From Cercospora beticola (lineage: Eukaryota > Ascomycota > Dothideomycetes > Mycosphaerellales > Mycosphaerellaceae): a DNA stretch of 64,000 nucleotides. Every line of letters starts with the position of its first letter. Positions within the stretch are counted from its first letter, which is position 1. Position numbers and translations under genes: made by a program. The stretch is taken from the NCBI RefSeq assembly GCF_033473495.1, contig NC_088935.1, positions 620,001-684,000 on the forward strand, in the 5' to 3' direction. The notes below the pieces were generated by a model. The model saw nothing but the letters and a program-made list of their open reading frames with translations. It made no database searches and was not told the DNA's origin. This document shows positions 1 to 11,444 of this stretch, in pieces.

Positions 1-1769
1 ACAGCATTTTGAAAGCCGACTGCTTGTCTCGGGGAAGCGCTCGATGTTCTCGGGGCTGTACTTGATACTTGTTGAGCCGCTGTGCTGCTGGAAGTCAATG
101 AAATTCGGCTGCCGCTGGTCAATCGAGGCGGCGTACACACGCACAGCTTGTATGGCCGTATTGCCCTTGGTCGGCAGCAGCAATTGAACCAACATCGCTT
201 CCATGATTACTGCAATGGGCTGCGGGAGACACTCCTCAATTTCCAAAACGTCCGAAGAATATCCTTCTCCGAACGAAATTGCAGATCATCAACAGGCGCA
301 GATTCTACTCAAAAGTCGTGCGGCATTCTCCAGACACCCAAACAACATGTCGCGCTCTCCAGGGTACCGAACCTGGTCAAGCGTGCCGTCTGACAACTCA
401 GCTGTAGTGCTGATGTTTACAAAGCTCACTGCACATTGTGGCTGATTCTGCCTAGAAGAACTACAGAATTGTTTGTCCAATGTTGCAACGAGCTAAGTGC
501 AGCGCAGACGGGTATCGAGGTGTTGAGGCCGCTTGCGTATCGATGTTTTCACAGCGCGTCTTGGAGCCTGGTCGATCCGTAACCAACCACCTCCGGGATT
601 TGAGGTAGTCGGTGGGAAAGCGGTGAAACCATCACGGTTCTGCTTACGATCAGGTGGAACTTTTCTGTCGTCAGCGTTGAAGGCGCTGATACGAGAAAGA
701 CTTTAGCTACCACAGTATCCGGTCAACATCTGTCTCATGATACATTCGAGAGCTAGGACATTTGGCGGTATTGCCCCATTCATGCCATTTTTGCAAGCGA
801 GCCACCTCACAAGCGACGCATTCTGCAACAATCGGCCTATTCGGGCGTGGTTGCTTGCACGATAGCCCCAGCCGGCGATCTTCCGAGTGGGCGAACGCGA
901 TTCTTCAAGTCTTGCTATTCATAGGCATAGTGACTTTCGATGGGTTTCTGGTGGTCTTGAATCACGAGTCGTGCTCGATACCAGCGCATCGCGAGTCCAC
1001 ATTCGCAGGGACTATTTGACGCAATATGCAAGCTCAACAATACCTTGTTGACGACATGCCGGAGGCTCCACCGGAGTGAAGCGAGATGCGAGGAGGGCTC
1101 GATGGAGAACTCGGCCCACAAAGCACCGGACCGCCGTGCCAAGTGGCTATTCTTGGAATCCTTCGTCGATCTCAAAACTTTGTGCCACTGGGAGAACACC
1201 TCGTAGTGCAACTACTTCCCTACTTTTCATGCTATTTTGCAACGGAATACGAGGTTACAGCGATCTGCTGTACTCTTCTGGCACAGCACTATCCGGCAAA
1301 GCCTCCGTCCGCCTAAAATTCCGCCCCTAGCTGGGGTTGTGCTTCTACACTTGGCCGGATAGCTTGACCGACGCCACTCTTTGTTACATCATACCCTGGG
1401 ATTATGTGAAGTCTGCCTGACACAAGTCAACTACACGTCCCTAACTAGTGACATGATGCGCTTCGTATTGGCACCACTCGCTCGGTGCGATCGCCATTGC
1501 GAAGCTCCGACTCTCTCTTCTATTGTGGGATGCGACTAACGTCACATCTTTTCGTACAGCAGATGTGCATGCTACTCTATCGTGAGAATTCTGCCGGTGA
1601 TCATCCCGGGCTGTTCGGCATGGAAGGTGAGGCAATGAGTGAGATACAAAGATCCTGATCCTGCCCGACCAAGTTACTTCGAAGCATCAAATCCAGCAAC
1701 ATCAATCGCGATAGCAAGTCAAATACCATCTCGACCACCCCAACAAACCCACCAACCAACACCGACAAA
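1..1769. other. gene-poor left edge and upstream region of the PhiA-like gene
   Basis: I see no convincing gene here. A minus-strand frame is open from about position 287 off the left edge, with a first ATG at 204-202, but it is short and I recognise no family in it. The last ~60 bases before 1770 are A/C-rich, as in many fungal 5' leaders, and place the ATG in a good context. Confidence 0.5.
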
Positions 1770-2366
1770 ATGTACGCCAACCTCGCTATCGCTGCTCTCG
1801 CCTCCATGGCCGCTGCCATGCCAGCTCCTCAGGCCGGCAGCAGCCCACAAGAGCCTCTGAAGTTCGCCGGCATGGCCCTCCGCAGCGCCAGCCCAATCCA
1901 CTTCGGCCAAATCAACGCCAACGGCTCCGAGTTCCTCATCGGCGCCGAGCCAGCAACCTACAAGCCAGACGTCGTCGAGGGTGAATTCAACAACCAGACC
2001 GTCTTCACCTACGTGAACGGCCAAGGCACCATCGGCCTCCTCACCAGCGTCCCAGGCGGTCAACAAGTCTACGTGACCGAGGGTGACGACTCCATCGGCC
2101 AAGTCGCCGGTCAACTCAAGTTCACTCAGGCCCACACCGCCCGCACCGACGGCCCAGCCATCACCACTGGCTTCGAGAACGTCTACGACGCTACCCTCAA
2201 GTTCGAGAACAGCTCCTGGGTCGCATGCCCAAGTGAGCGCATCGAGGGTGCTTGGACCGTCTACGCTGCTTCCCGCTTCACCGGTGCTGAGGACTGCTTG
2301 GGCTTCAACTGGCGCCTCGTCCAGCTCGCCGACAACACCACCTCTGCTTGGCAATACACCAAGTAA
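1770..2366 (+). CDS. phiA: PhiA-like secreted cell-wall protein
   Basis: Predicted 198-residue secreted protein of the fungal PhiA family, which was described in Aspergillus as a cell-wall protein needed for phialide and conidium development. An N-terminal signal peptide (about residues 1-17, hydrophobic, ending AMPAP) precedes the family hallmark 'GMALRSASPIHFGQ' at about residues 34-47. The rest is a compact beta-rich module with only two cysteines (contexts ACPSE and DCLG), probably one disulfide, and several N-glycosylation sequons (NGS, NSS, NTT). The C-terminal part ('WTVYAASRF...DCLGFNWRLVQL') matches the end expected for the family. It is a single exon with a good start context (ACAAAATGT). 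Codons are strongly C-biased at third positions, which suggests high expression. The family call is from remembered family sequence; the wall location is inferred. Confidence 0.85.
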   Translation: MYANLAIAALASMAAAMPAPQAGSSPQEPLKFAGMALRSASPIHFGQINANGSEFLIGAEPATYKPDVVEGEFNNQTVFTYVNGQGTIGLLTSVPGGQQVYVTEGDDSIGQVAGQLKFTQAHTARTDGPAITTGFENVYDATLKFENSSWVACPSERIEGAWTVYAASRFTGAEDCLGFNWRLVQLADNTTSAWQYTK

Positions 2367-2885
2367 AACTTCTCTTCCGCTTTTGACAGGATCTAAGAGA
2401 GATGAGAAGTTTGCTTGCCTCTTCCTGGAGAACGCATTGGGAATCATGACGAATAGAGCATCAAAACACAGAGACGGCCGATCATTGATTGCGCATTTGA
2501 CATGCATGGCATAGCGAGTTCGAGAATTTTAACGACCGACCGATGATGAATAGCATCAAAAGCGCGCATTGAAGAGCGAGCATCAACCAGAATCAGAATT
2601 GATCATGTATAACAGTAGTGATAGTCGCAGCTGTAAATTATCATACTGCATTTTACCTTTCAACCGAATCACTTCACGAACTTCTCTTTACTTCCTCATA
2701 TCTACTATGAAATCACTGGAACTCATATGCTCCATTGCGCAGTGATGGGATGGAACGATGTTTTCTAACAAACTCATTCGAGAGGAGTGGTCTACTTGCT
2801 CTGCAAAGTACAGTATGTGCTGTGAGCCTCTGCAAGTCCGACGCATCTATCGTCTGTTACTCACAGACAAAAGAGCTTTCTGATA
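2367..2885. other. convergent intergenic space
   Basis: Space between the PhiA-like gene and the transporter, which run towards each other. It is AT-richer than its flanks and presumably holds both 3' UTRs. I see no gene. Confidence 0.5.
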
Positions 2886-4909
2886 CTATGCGGCACCACC
2901 CATAGCCAATTTCTTCCCCTTAACACTCTTCCACTCAAAAGCCAGAGCCGCAAGAAACCCCAACCCAGCCACAGCAATCGGCATGATAAACGCCCTTGTA
3001 ACCGCAAGATTATACGCCAATCTCACGGCGCCTACGCTCCCCTCCGGAACCACATCTTCGATATGCGTCGCTCCAGCCGCGATAACCATTCTCGGGTCAA
3101 CGGTCGGTGCCAGAACGGGAAGTTGTTGCGCCAAAGTATTGCTGAAGATGTTCTGCGCGATAGAAACACTTATTGCTCCGCCAAGAGTGTTGAAGAAGAT
3201 CGCGATAGCGTTGCCAATTGGCATGTCTTTCTCGTTGAGCACGACTTGAACTGCGATGAAGGGGATCTGGACACAGGCGCCTGCACCGACTCCGGCCAGG
3301 ATTTGGTAGCCGATCCAGACTCCAGCTGAGGAACCAGGGTTGAGAGTGTAGAGCATGCCGCAGCCAACAACGAAGGTTGCGCAGCCGATGAGCATTGGTG
3401 GGTTGTACGGTCCGATGAGGGTGATAGTTGCGCCGACGACGATGGAAGAGAAGACGATGCTGACGAGGTAGGGGATGCAGCGGATTCCGGAGCCCTCGGC
3501 GCTGGTGCCTTTGACGGCTTCTGCAGGGGAGGTTAGCATGGCAATTCGGAATTCGTTTCACAGTTGTACTTACGGAAGTAGAAAGGCAGGAAGTAGATGT
3601 GCGTGTACAACGCCATAGCGAGAAAGGCAGAGAAGACTGCAACAGCCGCGACTGTTCGCTGTTTTCCGAGGATGCGAGGTGGCATCGTGGCGCGGTCCTG
3701 GAGCTTAAATTGCCAGCCGATGAAGATCGCAAGCAACAGGCCGAAACCGATGAAGCAACCATAGACTCGACTGTCTGACCATGGGTAGACAGTGCCGCCC
3801 CATTGCAATGCCAAAAGTAGACAGACAATGGCGCAGATCAGGAAGAAAGCCCCCAGAAGATCGATCTGCTTGAGCTTCTCCTTGAACGTCATATCCGCAT
3901 GGTCTCTCGGCGGATCAGTAAAGAAGAAGAACACAACAGCGATACTGACGGCGCCGAATGGGAGGTTGACTAGAAATCATATCGTCAGCACTGCAATCTT
4001 CTCTCGTGCCCATCCTCTCCTCAATGAGATCAAGGAAGAAGAAGAGAACCACTCACTCCAAAAACACCACCTCCAACTCAACTTATCGGTAAACGCTCCT
4101 CCCAAAATCGGCCCCACCACAGATGCGATCCCAAACATACTGCTCAAACTCGCAATATAAAGCGCCCTCTTCCTCAACGGCACACTATAGCCAATAATCG
4201 TCATCGCCCCGGAAAACAACGCCGCAGCTCCAGCTCCCGCCACAGCTCTTCCCACAATCAACATGGTACTGCTCGTCGCCGCCGCACACAAAATACTCCC
4301 GAGCTCAAAAATGAGCAACGCAATCAAATACGTCCATTTCACATTGAAGTATGTGTAGATTTTGCCGAAAGAGGGTTGCAAGGAGGTTGTAGTGAGGAGG
4401 TAGGAGCTGCCATACCAGCCTACGTCGTTGAGGGAGTCGAAGATTGTGGTTATGCGGGGGATGGCGGTTGCGATTATGGTGTTGTCGAGGGCTACGACGA
4501 AGGTTGCGAGTAGGAGGCCAATGACGAGGAGGATGAGAGGTGTGCCTGTCACGTATTTGGATTCGTCGTCTGGGTCTTCGCTGGTAGTAGTGGCATTTTT
4601 CTCGTCTGTTGATGCGACAGTGCTGTTTTGGCGATCGGTGGAATCGACTACGATGGTTGTGTCGTCCTTCTTCTCGTTCAAGGTGCCATGAGCTGGTGAG
4701 TCGGCCGAGGCATTGTCGTCTGCCCCAATGCGCTTGTCGTCGCCATGATCAGCACTGCCATCAACCGGAGTCGATGTTTGTTGTTCGGTAGAAGTGGTAT
4801 CCAACGTCTTTGAATCGTTGGTATTGCTGACCCCGGTCGTGATGGAACTTGCCGTCTCAGTTTCACGTGCGGCCCCACGCTGCAGGACCCGGCGAAGGTA
4901 ATTCGCCAT
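2886..4909 (-). CDS. MFS multidrug/toxin exporter, DHA2 type (14 TM)
   Basis: A drug:H+ antiporter-2 type major facilitator, probably exporting toxic or secondary metabolites at the plasma membrane. Three exons are read on the minus strand: 4909-4057, 3969-3574 and 3520-2886. They give about 627 residues. The junctions restore family sequence: 'WRWCFW-INLPFGAVSIAVV' across the first intron (GTGAGT...CTAG) and 'FYF-QAVKGTSAEGSGIR' across the second (GTAAGT...CTGCAG). A ~120-residue Ser/Thr/Asp-rich cytosolic N-terminus precedes TM1. TM1 carries 'ALDNTIIATAIPRIT' (motif D1-like). 'GPILGGAF' is the antiporter motif C in TM5, and 14 hydrophobic segments can be counted. The C-terminus is short. 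Substrate cannot be told from sequence, and I see no biosynthetic cluster beside it. Confidence 0.9.
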
Positions 4910-5480
4910 GCCGCCCAGAGTCTATTCGATCCAGCCGTTTTTGACACTTCTCACCTTGGTCGTCGTTGTTTTCGAGAAGTAGCGCAGAAGAAGACGACGG
5001 AATGAGCTCCTAGCGCAGGCAACAGCAGTCGAGCTGGTGAATCACCACGTGGGCAAGTCCCTTTCCGAAGTGGCTGCCAGATGGCTTGACGATCATCCCG
5101 TCGGACTACGCTAGCGAGAGCTCGATTTCCCTTGCTCGGTCGTGAGCTCTTGCTGTTGTAGTATACAATGCGCCGGATGAAGTTGTGCAGCAGCGATGTG
5201 CAGTCTGATGTGTAATTGCATGCATGAACTGCAGGAATGCTCGCACACTCTACCATATTCGCACACGCGAACAAGCAGCGCTTCTACTATGTACATGCTC
5301 GAGCTCGGAATATCTCCAGGATATCGCAAAGCACTTCGCGAAGTCATCTCGTATTGCCTCGGATCCAACGCCCACTGGCCCAAAACCCTAACTCCGCCTA
5401 TAAACGACGCACGTACATCACGAACATCAACGAACCGCTTTCCTTCCACGACACCATGATTACTGTATCCTTGACCATCT
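4910..5480. other. intergenic, upstream of the MFS gene
   Basis: Probable promoter of the leftward transporter gene and 3' region of the small Cys/His gene. Open frames here overlap in several phases and show no family resemblance. Confidence 0.4.
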
Positions 5481-5708
5481 TCACCGACGGATGACCTTCT
5501 TTCGGGTTGCAGCACCTCCGATTCTGGATCGCGGAATAGCTGCCGGCTCATCTTCGTAGCAGTGCTGGCATTCTTGCTCCATCTTGACAGTCGCCCAAAT
5601 ATCTCCTCTCCCGCAAGGCTTCTGTACGAGCGCAGCCTGAGCGCAAAAGGCCGCGAAGACAGTCTTGACGTGGCCGCAAGGGTAGGAGTGAGCGTAGTAT
5701 TTGCACAT
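5481..5708 (-). CDS. small conserved-looking Cys/His protein
   Basis: A 75-residue protein starting 'MCKYYAHSYPCGHVKTVFAAFC'. It is of a type I have seen as short 'hypothetical proteins' in Dothideomycetes, in which Cys-X-Tyr-X2-His, Pro-Cys-Gly-His, Phe-Cys, Pro-Cys and a final Cys-X2-Cys are kept. Here the cysteines and histidines are C2, H7, C11, H13, C22, C33 and the pair in 'QECQHC', which suggests a small zinc-binding fold. The tail is basic (ATRKKVIRR). The frame stays open upstream to an ATG at 5819, which would add 37 residues; I prefer 5708 because the conserved-looking part begins there. No signal peptide and no known function. It lies upstream of the exporter on the same strand, without evidence of joint function. 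Confidence 0.5.
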   Translation of the reverse strand: MCKYYAHSYPCGHVKTVFAAFCAQAALVQKPCGRGDIWATVKMEQECQHCYEDEPAAIPRSRIGGAATRKKVIRR

Positions 5709-5819
5709 GGTGGCAGATGCTTCTGATTTCGGTTTGTGCACGGCTTCGGAAATAGTGCTGGCCGATGTTCTGCTATTCATCGAGTCAATGAGCATGCGCC
5801 TTCCGGTTTGAGTTTGCAC

Positions 5820-8800
5820 AAGAATTTGCCTTAACTCACCTCGATACCAGCAGGGCGTTGCCTAGTTGCCTAGTTGCCTGTCGCGGAATTGGATAGCACA
5901 AGATCAGTGGAGACCTGATATGTTCGCGGAGGATGTTGCCGGATGCTGTATGCTGTATGCTTGCATCGAGGTTTTTGTTGATGCTGATTGAGATGGCTTT
6001 CAACGCAGGCTCTCCTACCTTTTATCTTTCTACCGTGCAGTCCTGCTCGACCTACAAATCGTCCACTCACCACGATTGACCATTGTCATGCACTCTGAAA
6101 CATCCTGGCAACGTGGTACTGATTGTCCTCGAACTGCACTCAGCGCATACCAGATCCATCAGCGTATTGTGCCTCCTGCACGTCCGGCTACCACGAATTT
6201 CATATACCTGACAGGCCTCGGCGCGGTTACGGCCAACCAAATCATATTTGAAGCCAAGATGGTCAGCCCTACAGCCAAAATATGCGGGCGGCCGCGCGTG
6301 GTATGACTTGCTGAATGTCCAGCAACATGTCGAAGTCGGACCGATCTGCACTGGTGCTGTCGTTGCTGATGGATTTGCATCGCTTTGAACATCCACGGAG
6401 TATACTTTGGTATCGTGTGACCAACAAACATGAGGTGCGGGACCTTGCAGTGACACTCGGATTCCCGCAGGTGCAGACCGCTCCGCTCAGAGCGCACCAT
6501 TCCTACTGCACCTCGGTGAGAAGATCTTGCTCCTCGTCAAATCCGTGTCTGTGTTACACGCAGACAGGTGATTGCACACCTGCCGTGACAGTGCTCAACA
6601 GGCTGCAGACTTGAGTCGTGGCTTGACAAATCGCTGTGACGGGGCACAAGTGCTTCTGCCTGAGGCCGGAGCGAACTTGCTTTTTGTCAGCGGTGTCACT
6701 GTTTGGCATCAAATTCTGGACGCGAGTACAAGACCGAGGTCTTGCGGGATGAACCGAGTACTGATTGCTCCAGACCAGTTGTCAGCATTGCACAATGACG
6801 GAAAGCTGCCAGGTATCGAGTGATGTGAAGCCAGCAGGCTTGGCACATTACGCTGCCGGTTCAAGATTGACGCGTTTCCCAACCTTCTGGAGGCCCTCTC
6901 CAAAATATATTTCACCGGAGCACCACAGCACATTCAGAATCCGCGAACTTGAAGTTAAAGAATCGCCAGATGATTCTGGACACTCCCAGCCACGTTGGCT
7001 TCATTCAGCGCCAGATCTGTCATTATCCTCAGCATTCGAGCGGTCTCGTCGTGACGTTCTGAATCAGAAGGGCCGATGGAATTACGAAGTCGATGGCTGG
7101 AGCATTTGTCGCGGCTGGGTCGTGCATATAAGCAGCTGCAGACCAGACCTCATGATCGCAGACGCGCAACACTACCTGATAGCTTCGTCAGTGGAGTGGT
7201 ATACGGATCTACTGCACAGATATGCACTGCTTGCAGTAGAGATCCAGCCATCTTCATGTAATCCGATACCGAAGGCGTGTTGGTAAGCTTGGCGGGCCTG
7301 TCATCCAATCATATTGCGGTATGCTTTTTGTACACCGCCATTTCTGCGGTGCGGAGTCTGCATGTCGGAAAAGCGATTGATCGAAAGCCTACATCTTTAG
7401 CAGGCAGCCGGGCTGTTGCTAGGCACCATGTACCCGTCGCGGCTACGCACGAGGGTCGCTTAACGCAGCTCCTTTGCGCAAGCTCGTTCCCTCCGAATGG
7501 CTGGCCTTGAGGTCGAGCCGGCAAATCGCCTGACGAAAACAAGCGCGGTACGATGCAACAACCAGAATGCGGCGGCTGAATCCAGCCGCGGATGTAGGGC
7601 ATGGCCAGCGAAGAGCGACGCATCATCTGGCATGATTTCTCTGCAGGCGAACAGATCCAGGTTGAGGGCATGACGCTGACCGGGAATCCATGGGTAGGCA
7701 CTGCAGCGGCACGCAGACCTCGTGGAACGGACCAAACCCCTCGTGCAGGAGGGACGAAAGGGCGGTACGGCGTCGTCAGCAGCGACAGCGTGTCCGGTCG
7801 ACAGCGCGACAAGTGGTGCGCTGGTGGTGGAGGAGATGTAGGCGGACCGGCGCACGAGGGAAGTGAGATCAGAGACAGCGCATTGAGTTTGGCGCTACGG
7901 CGCGTCAGGCGTTCGTGCCAGCGCATACGCCTTTCTGTTCATTCCCTTCGCGGCATCGAGCTGCTGCACACTGAGCGAACGTCGCCTGCACGCGGCGACG
8001 TCAGCTGCAATGGCAATCGGCGGGCGCTGCGTCGTGCATGGGAGCGTGTTAGCCTCCAGCGGTGCCACGTATCTGGGATAGCGGACTGGCCCACCAGCAG
8101 CTGCACGCTGCCGGCACGCAGAGAACTGGTGTGCGTTCCTGCTTTTCGCCCTCCTGAGCGTCCTCCCTCCCTCTCGCTGCCCGCTGCTGTATTTGTGCGC
8201 GGCATTGACACGGCCTCGCGGGCGTTGGTGGTGTTGTTTGTCTTTCTGCGCTGCCCGCTTTTGCCAGGTGCGAACGCCAAGCGCTGCCAGTCTCGACGAA
8301 ATACCAGCCCACGACCACCACGATACGTACCGAGGCGCAAGGCGCGCACAGAGCCGGGGTCGAGTGCGAAATTCGACGAAGAGACGGTGTTGCAGACTGT
8401 TGGGCGCGCGCGAATCCTGCCAGCGTGTCCTCTCCGCCACCGCTCCGCCTTTCCTTCGAACACCACTCGCCCAACGCCCGAGCAGAGCAAGAAGCAGAGT
8501 GAGGTCAGGGCGGCGTGTGCCAGGCGCATCGAGACGACTCCAGCCTCCTCCAAAAACACTCCATATACGGGTGACGTCTCGCCTCAGTGCTTGCCGACTT
8601 GGGCAACTCTCATATCTCGCACTACACATCCTCATTGGCTCGTGCTTTTACCATTTCTCAGCGAATGAGCTATTGCCGTCGCCTAGACCCGAAGTCTGTC
8701 TTTCTGCACACGCATCAGGTAGGACTCTTTCCTCGCCTCTATCTTTTCTTGCTATGCTCAGAAGGAACTGATGGCTCGTCAGCGTTTAACTGCCCGGCCG

Positions 8801-9379
8801 GTCCAGGCGAAGGCACAGCACGAACTCTGTACAGCCATCTGTTATTCTCTGTTTCCTTCCTCACGCCTACCGGCCCCATCATTGGTCGACCTCAATCCAC
8901 GGCGCGACCCAATCGCTGTCACAGCAATTTCCTACCGTCGCCTACTGGCTACATGGCCTGCCTGATCTGGTAACTGGCTCAGGACTGTCCATATCGTCAC
9001 AAGCGCTGACAGCGATCCCGCTGTTCGGCGTCTTGTCAGGCGCCGACGCTGGGCTGTGCGCTGCCCGGTCGTCGCTGAGGCACAATCCGCACCGGCCGTG
9101 GTACGGTATCAGCTGTCGAGGTGCCTGAACTTGGTTGGAGGCATGCTGTGCGTTGTCGAACACGTTGACGTTGCATCATTCTCCCACTCCGACCAGCTTC
9201 ATTGCATACACCGCAGTTGATCCGATCGCCGAACAATCAGCAACGACGGTCCCATTGAGCTGCTGCTGTGGAGAGCCACTGGTACCTTGACTCCATCGAC
9301 ACTATCACGAGCGACCCGTACTAACTTGCATGCCTACGACACACCAAACAGATCTGGTGCGCATTACTGACAGACGTCG
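5820..9379. other. long gene-poor region before the 14-3-3-like gene
   Basis: About 3.5 kb without a gene I can support. From about 7.6 to 8.7 kb the DNA is GC- and CpG-rich. Long frames are open on both strands at once, rich in Arg, Pro, Ser and Ala, and this is the usual pattern of chance frames. The last kilobase has pyrimidine-rich stretches (about 8.15-8.2 kb and 8.7-8.9 kb) and may be promoter plus 5' UTR of the gene at 9380. Confidence 0.45.
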
Positions 9380-11044
9380 ATGGCCGTGTCTCAAATCGAG
9401 GAGAAGATCCTTGGTCGACTCGCAAAGTTGACAGAACCATCAAACCCGCTCCTATCTGCATCGCTGTATCAGGTCCTTGGACTATCGATTCTGCTGTCGC
9501 GAAAGCTGTACAGGGCTCGCAAACTTCGCAAGCTTGACCTCACCAGGGACACGAAGTCGCTGCAGCTCTATCATCACATCATTTGGCTTGCTCGAGAAGG
9601 ACTGTCGATCACAGAGGCGTACATCCTACCTTACTGCCAGAATGGCGATTACGGACCGGAGTGCCGCGTCATGGCAGCGAAGCTTCGCGCTTCGCTATAC
9701 CATGTCTTCTGCCTCTTTCATAATCACCCGCCGATCAGCCTGCTCAGTGGTCGATCTGGAACGTCAATAAGCCCACCGTCTAAGACGAACACCCCGAAGA
9801 ACACTGGCAATGCGGCTGATTCGCCAACAAAGACATCACCGAAGGAGTCAGGGAGTCGACGACGAGCAGGTAAAGCTCCTCTGCGAGATCCCGTGCCGTC
9901 TATTCAATCCGACGCCTCCTTCGTCACGAACCCATACGTCGGAACTGCAACACAGACACCGCCGCCTGGACTAGCAATACTGCCTCCTGAAGGAGCGCGT
10001 CGTACTCCATCGAGACCTCCTGGGCTTGCGCCAATCAACATACCAGCGGCACAGTCCGCGGCCTCGTTTCTGCTGCCACCACTGAACTTTGTGCCAATGG
10101 CAAAAGAACATTTCGAGGCAGCGCAACAGCTATCGGACAGCCTACTACCAGTGACCCATGCGTTGCGACTATCCGTCGCGCTTGAACATTCGGCGTTTCT
10201 CTGGGACTGTGCTAAAGAGCATGATCGATCGAGATTGCTTGCTCGAAAGACTATCAAGGAGGTATACAGTTCTTCCGACGGCCTGGATGATGATGAGTTC
10301 GCGGATGCGTCTGTCCTCGTCCAAGCGCTCGGAGGCATGGTCAAGCGAGGATCAAACGAGTCTACACCTCAGCAAAGAAGCTCACAAGCAGGCAGTCCTA
10401 CGCCTCGGGTACATCCTCGAACAGCTCCACCTCTGAACATCGATCGCACGATAGCAGTGAGTCCGCCGAGCGCTCGTGGTCAGCCTGCACAGCAGTCACA
10501 GCAGCGACGAGCCCCTGCACCGACACAAATTCCACGCTCAGTCATGCGATCGCCGGAGCGACTCTCTACTGTACCAGAGGCAGAAGTGGAGGGCTCAGAA
10601 GCAGCACCGGCGTCGACGGTTGGAGCTTTTAGCCCGCCAGTCTCGCGCCTGAGTAGTCGCAGTCAGGCCAATCGGGCTTCATCTGTGACCTCGGCCGCTT
10701 CAGATAAGGCGAGCAAGCGGAAGCTCGTAGAGCAAGCTGAGGAGCAGGTCCGACAGCGACAGCGAAGTACCGCGAGTGCGAGTGCGAGTGGTGGCAGCAG
10801 ACGTGGCAGCGGAAGCGGTGGTTCAGCAGCTCATAGCCGGCAGCAAACGCCGACTGAAGGGTACGTCCGACCCCAACCACCCCAGCAGCAAAGGTCCCAT
10901 CAGTCGAGCTCGAGTTCGTCATCCAAGAAGCAGAGAAGTCAGCATCAGTCGAGATCTACACAGCAGCAACAGCAGCAGCAGGAACCGAAGTCAAAGCAGA
11001 GCGAGTCTCGGACAAGTTCGAGCTCAAAGAGGCCAAAGCGATGA
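9380..11044 (+). CDS. divergent 14-3-3-like protein with disordered insert and tail
   Basis: A 554-residue single-exon protein. Residues 1-115 are helical and carry 'RLAKLTEPSNPLLSASLYQVLGLSILLSRKLYRARKLRKLD', then 'SLQLYHHIIWLAREGLSITEAYILPYC' and 'ECRVMAAKLRASLYHVFCLFHNHPP'. After about 110 residues of Pro/Ser/Thr-rich disorder, residues ~237-315 resemble the C-terminal helices of 14-3-3 proteins: 'HFEAAQQL...LPVTHALRLSVALEHSAFLWDCAKEHDRSRLLARKTIKEVY', then 'FADASVLVQALGGMVKR'. This matches the 14-3-3 order of 'THPIRLGLALNFSVFYYEI' and 'DSTLIMQLLRDNL'. A ~240-residue Ser/Gln/Arg-rich tail follows, with poly-Gln near residue 530. Related fungal proteins are annotated as 14-3-3-domain proteins. 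Whether the phosphopeptide groove works is unknown, because the canonical Lys-Arg-Arg-Tyr set cannot be assigned with certainty. Confidence 0.7.
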   Translation: MAVSQIEEKILGRLAKLTEPSNPLLSASLYQVLGLSILLSRKLYRARKLRKLDLTRDTKSLQLYHHIIWLAREGLSITEAYILPYCQNGDYGPECRVMAAKLRASLYHVFCLFHNHPPISLLSGRSGTSISPPSKTNTPKNTGNAADSPTKTSPKESGSRRRAGKAPLRDPVPSIQSDASFVTNPYVGTATQTPPPGLAILPPEGARRTPSRPPGLAPINIPAAQSAASFLLPPLNFVPMAKEHFEAAQQLSDSLLPVTHALRLSVALEHSAFLWDCAKEHDRSRLLARKTIKEVYSSSDGLDDDEFADASVLVQALGGMVKRGSNESTPQQRSSQAGSPTPRVHPRTAPPLNIDRTIAVSPPSARGQPAQQSQQRRAPAPTQIPRSVMRSPERLSTVPEAEVEGSEAAPASTVGAFSPPVSRLSSRSQANRASSVTSAASDKASKRKLVEQAEEQVRQRQRSTASASASGGSRRGSGSGGSAAHSRQQTPTEGYVRPQPPQQQRSHQSSSSSSSKKQRSQHQSRSTQQQQQQQEPKSKQSESRTSSSSKRPKR

Positions 11045-11183
11045 CGGGAAGAACTGCATTCTGAGCGCTGTTGCGAAAAAGAGTTGAGAGCAAAAGCAAA
11101 CCAGATCCTAACACTATTCCTTCCTTAACAGATACTCCATCCGAGCCTCCGCTTCAACACCACGGACCTCACCTCCACCGACA

Positions 11184-11444
11184 ATGACAAAAACTACACC
11201 CAACCACTCTCCGACAATCCCGCATCCGGCGCCTCCGCCACTGCCAAAAGAGTACCTCCGAGCTCTGCAAGAGGAAGCTGTCACCGAAGGACGAAGAGTC
11301 GAAGAGAACGAGCGACGCGAAGCAATTCTGAGAACCCTGCAGATCTTGGGTGCTGTGGAAAGAGGTTTGTATGTTCCGGATGAATCACCCAGGAGGAGTG
11401 GAAGAGATGGAGGGAGTAATACTAGGAGGGGTAAGCAGAGATGA
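11184..11444 (+). CDS. small charged hypothetical protein
   Basis: An 86-residue frame with an A/C-rich Kozak context (CCGACAATGAC). A Pro-rich start (residues 1-22) is followed by an amphipathic charged helix (about 'KEYLRALQEEAVTEGRRVEENERREAILRTLQILGAVERGL') and a basic Gly/Arg tail. There is no signal peptide and no known domain. It lies 140 bases after the stop of the 14-3-3-like gene on the same strand, so it could instead be part of that gene's 3' UTR. The helical composition and start context favour a real gene, but only moderately. Confidence 0.4.
   Translation: MTKTTPNHSPTIPHPAPPPLPKEYLRALQEEAVTEGRRVEENERREAILRTLQILGAVERGLYVPDESPRRSGRDGGSNTRRGKQR

Noticed and set aside
1..287. Minus-strand frame open to the left edge, possible 5' end of a gene
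   Set aside because: Ninety-five open codons with a reasonable look ('IEECLPQPIAVIMEAMLVQLLLPTKG'), but no family match, no clear splice or start support, and too short to judge at the edge.
1719..2507. 262-codon frame antisense to the PhiA-like gene
   Set aside because: Mirror of a strongly C-biased coding sequence. The antisense product is Gly/Val/Asp/Glu-rich and has no family.
7601..8668. 355-codon plus-strand frame, with 246- and 206-codon minus-strand frames over it
   Set aside because: Open on both strands in GC-rich DNA; Arg/Pro/Ser/Ala-rich; no domain and no homopolymer-free core. Judged chance.
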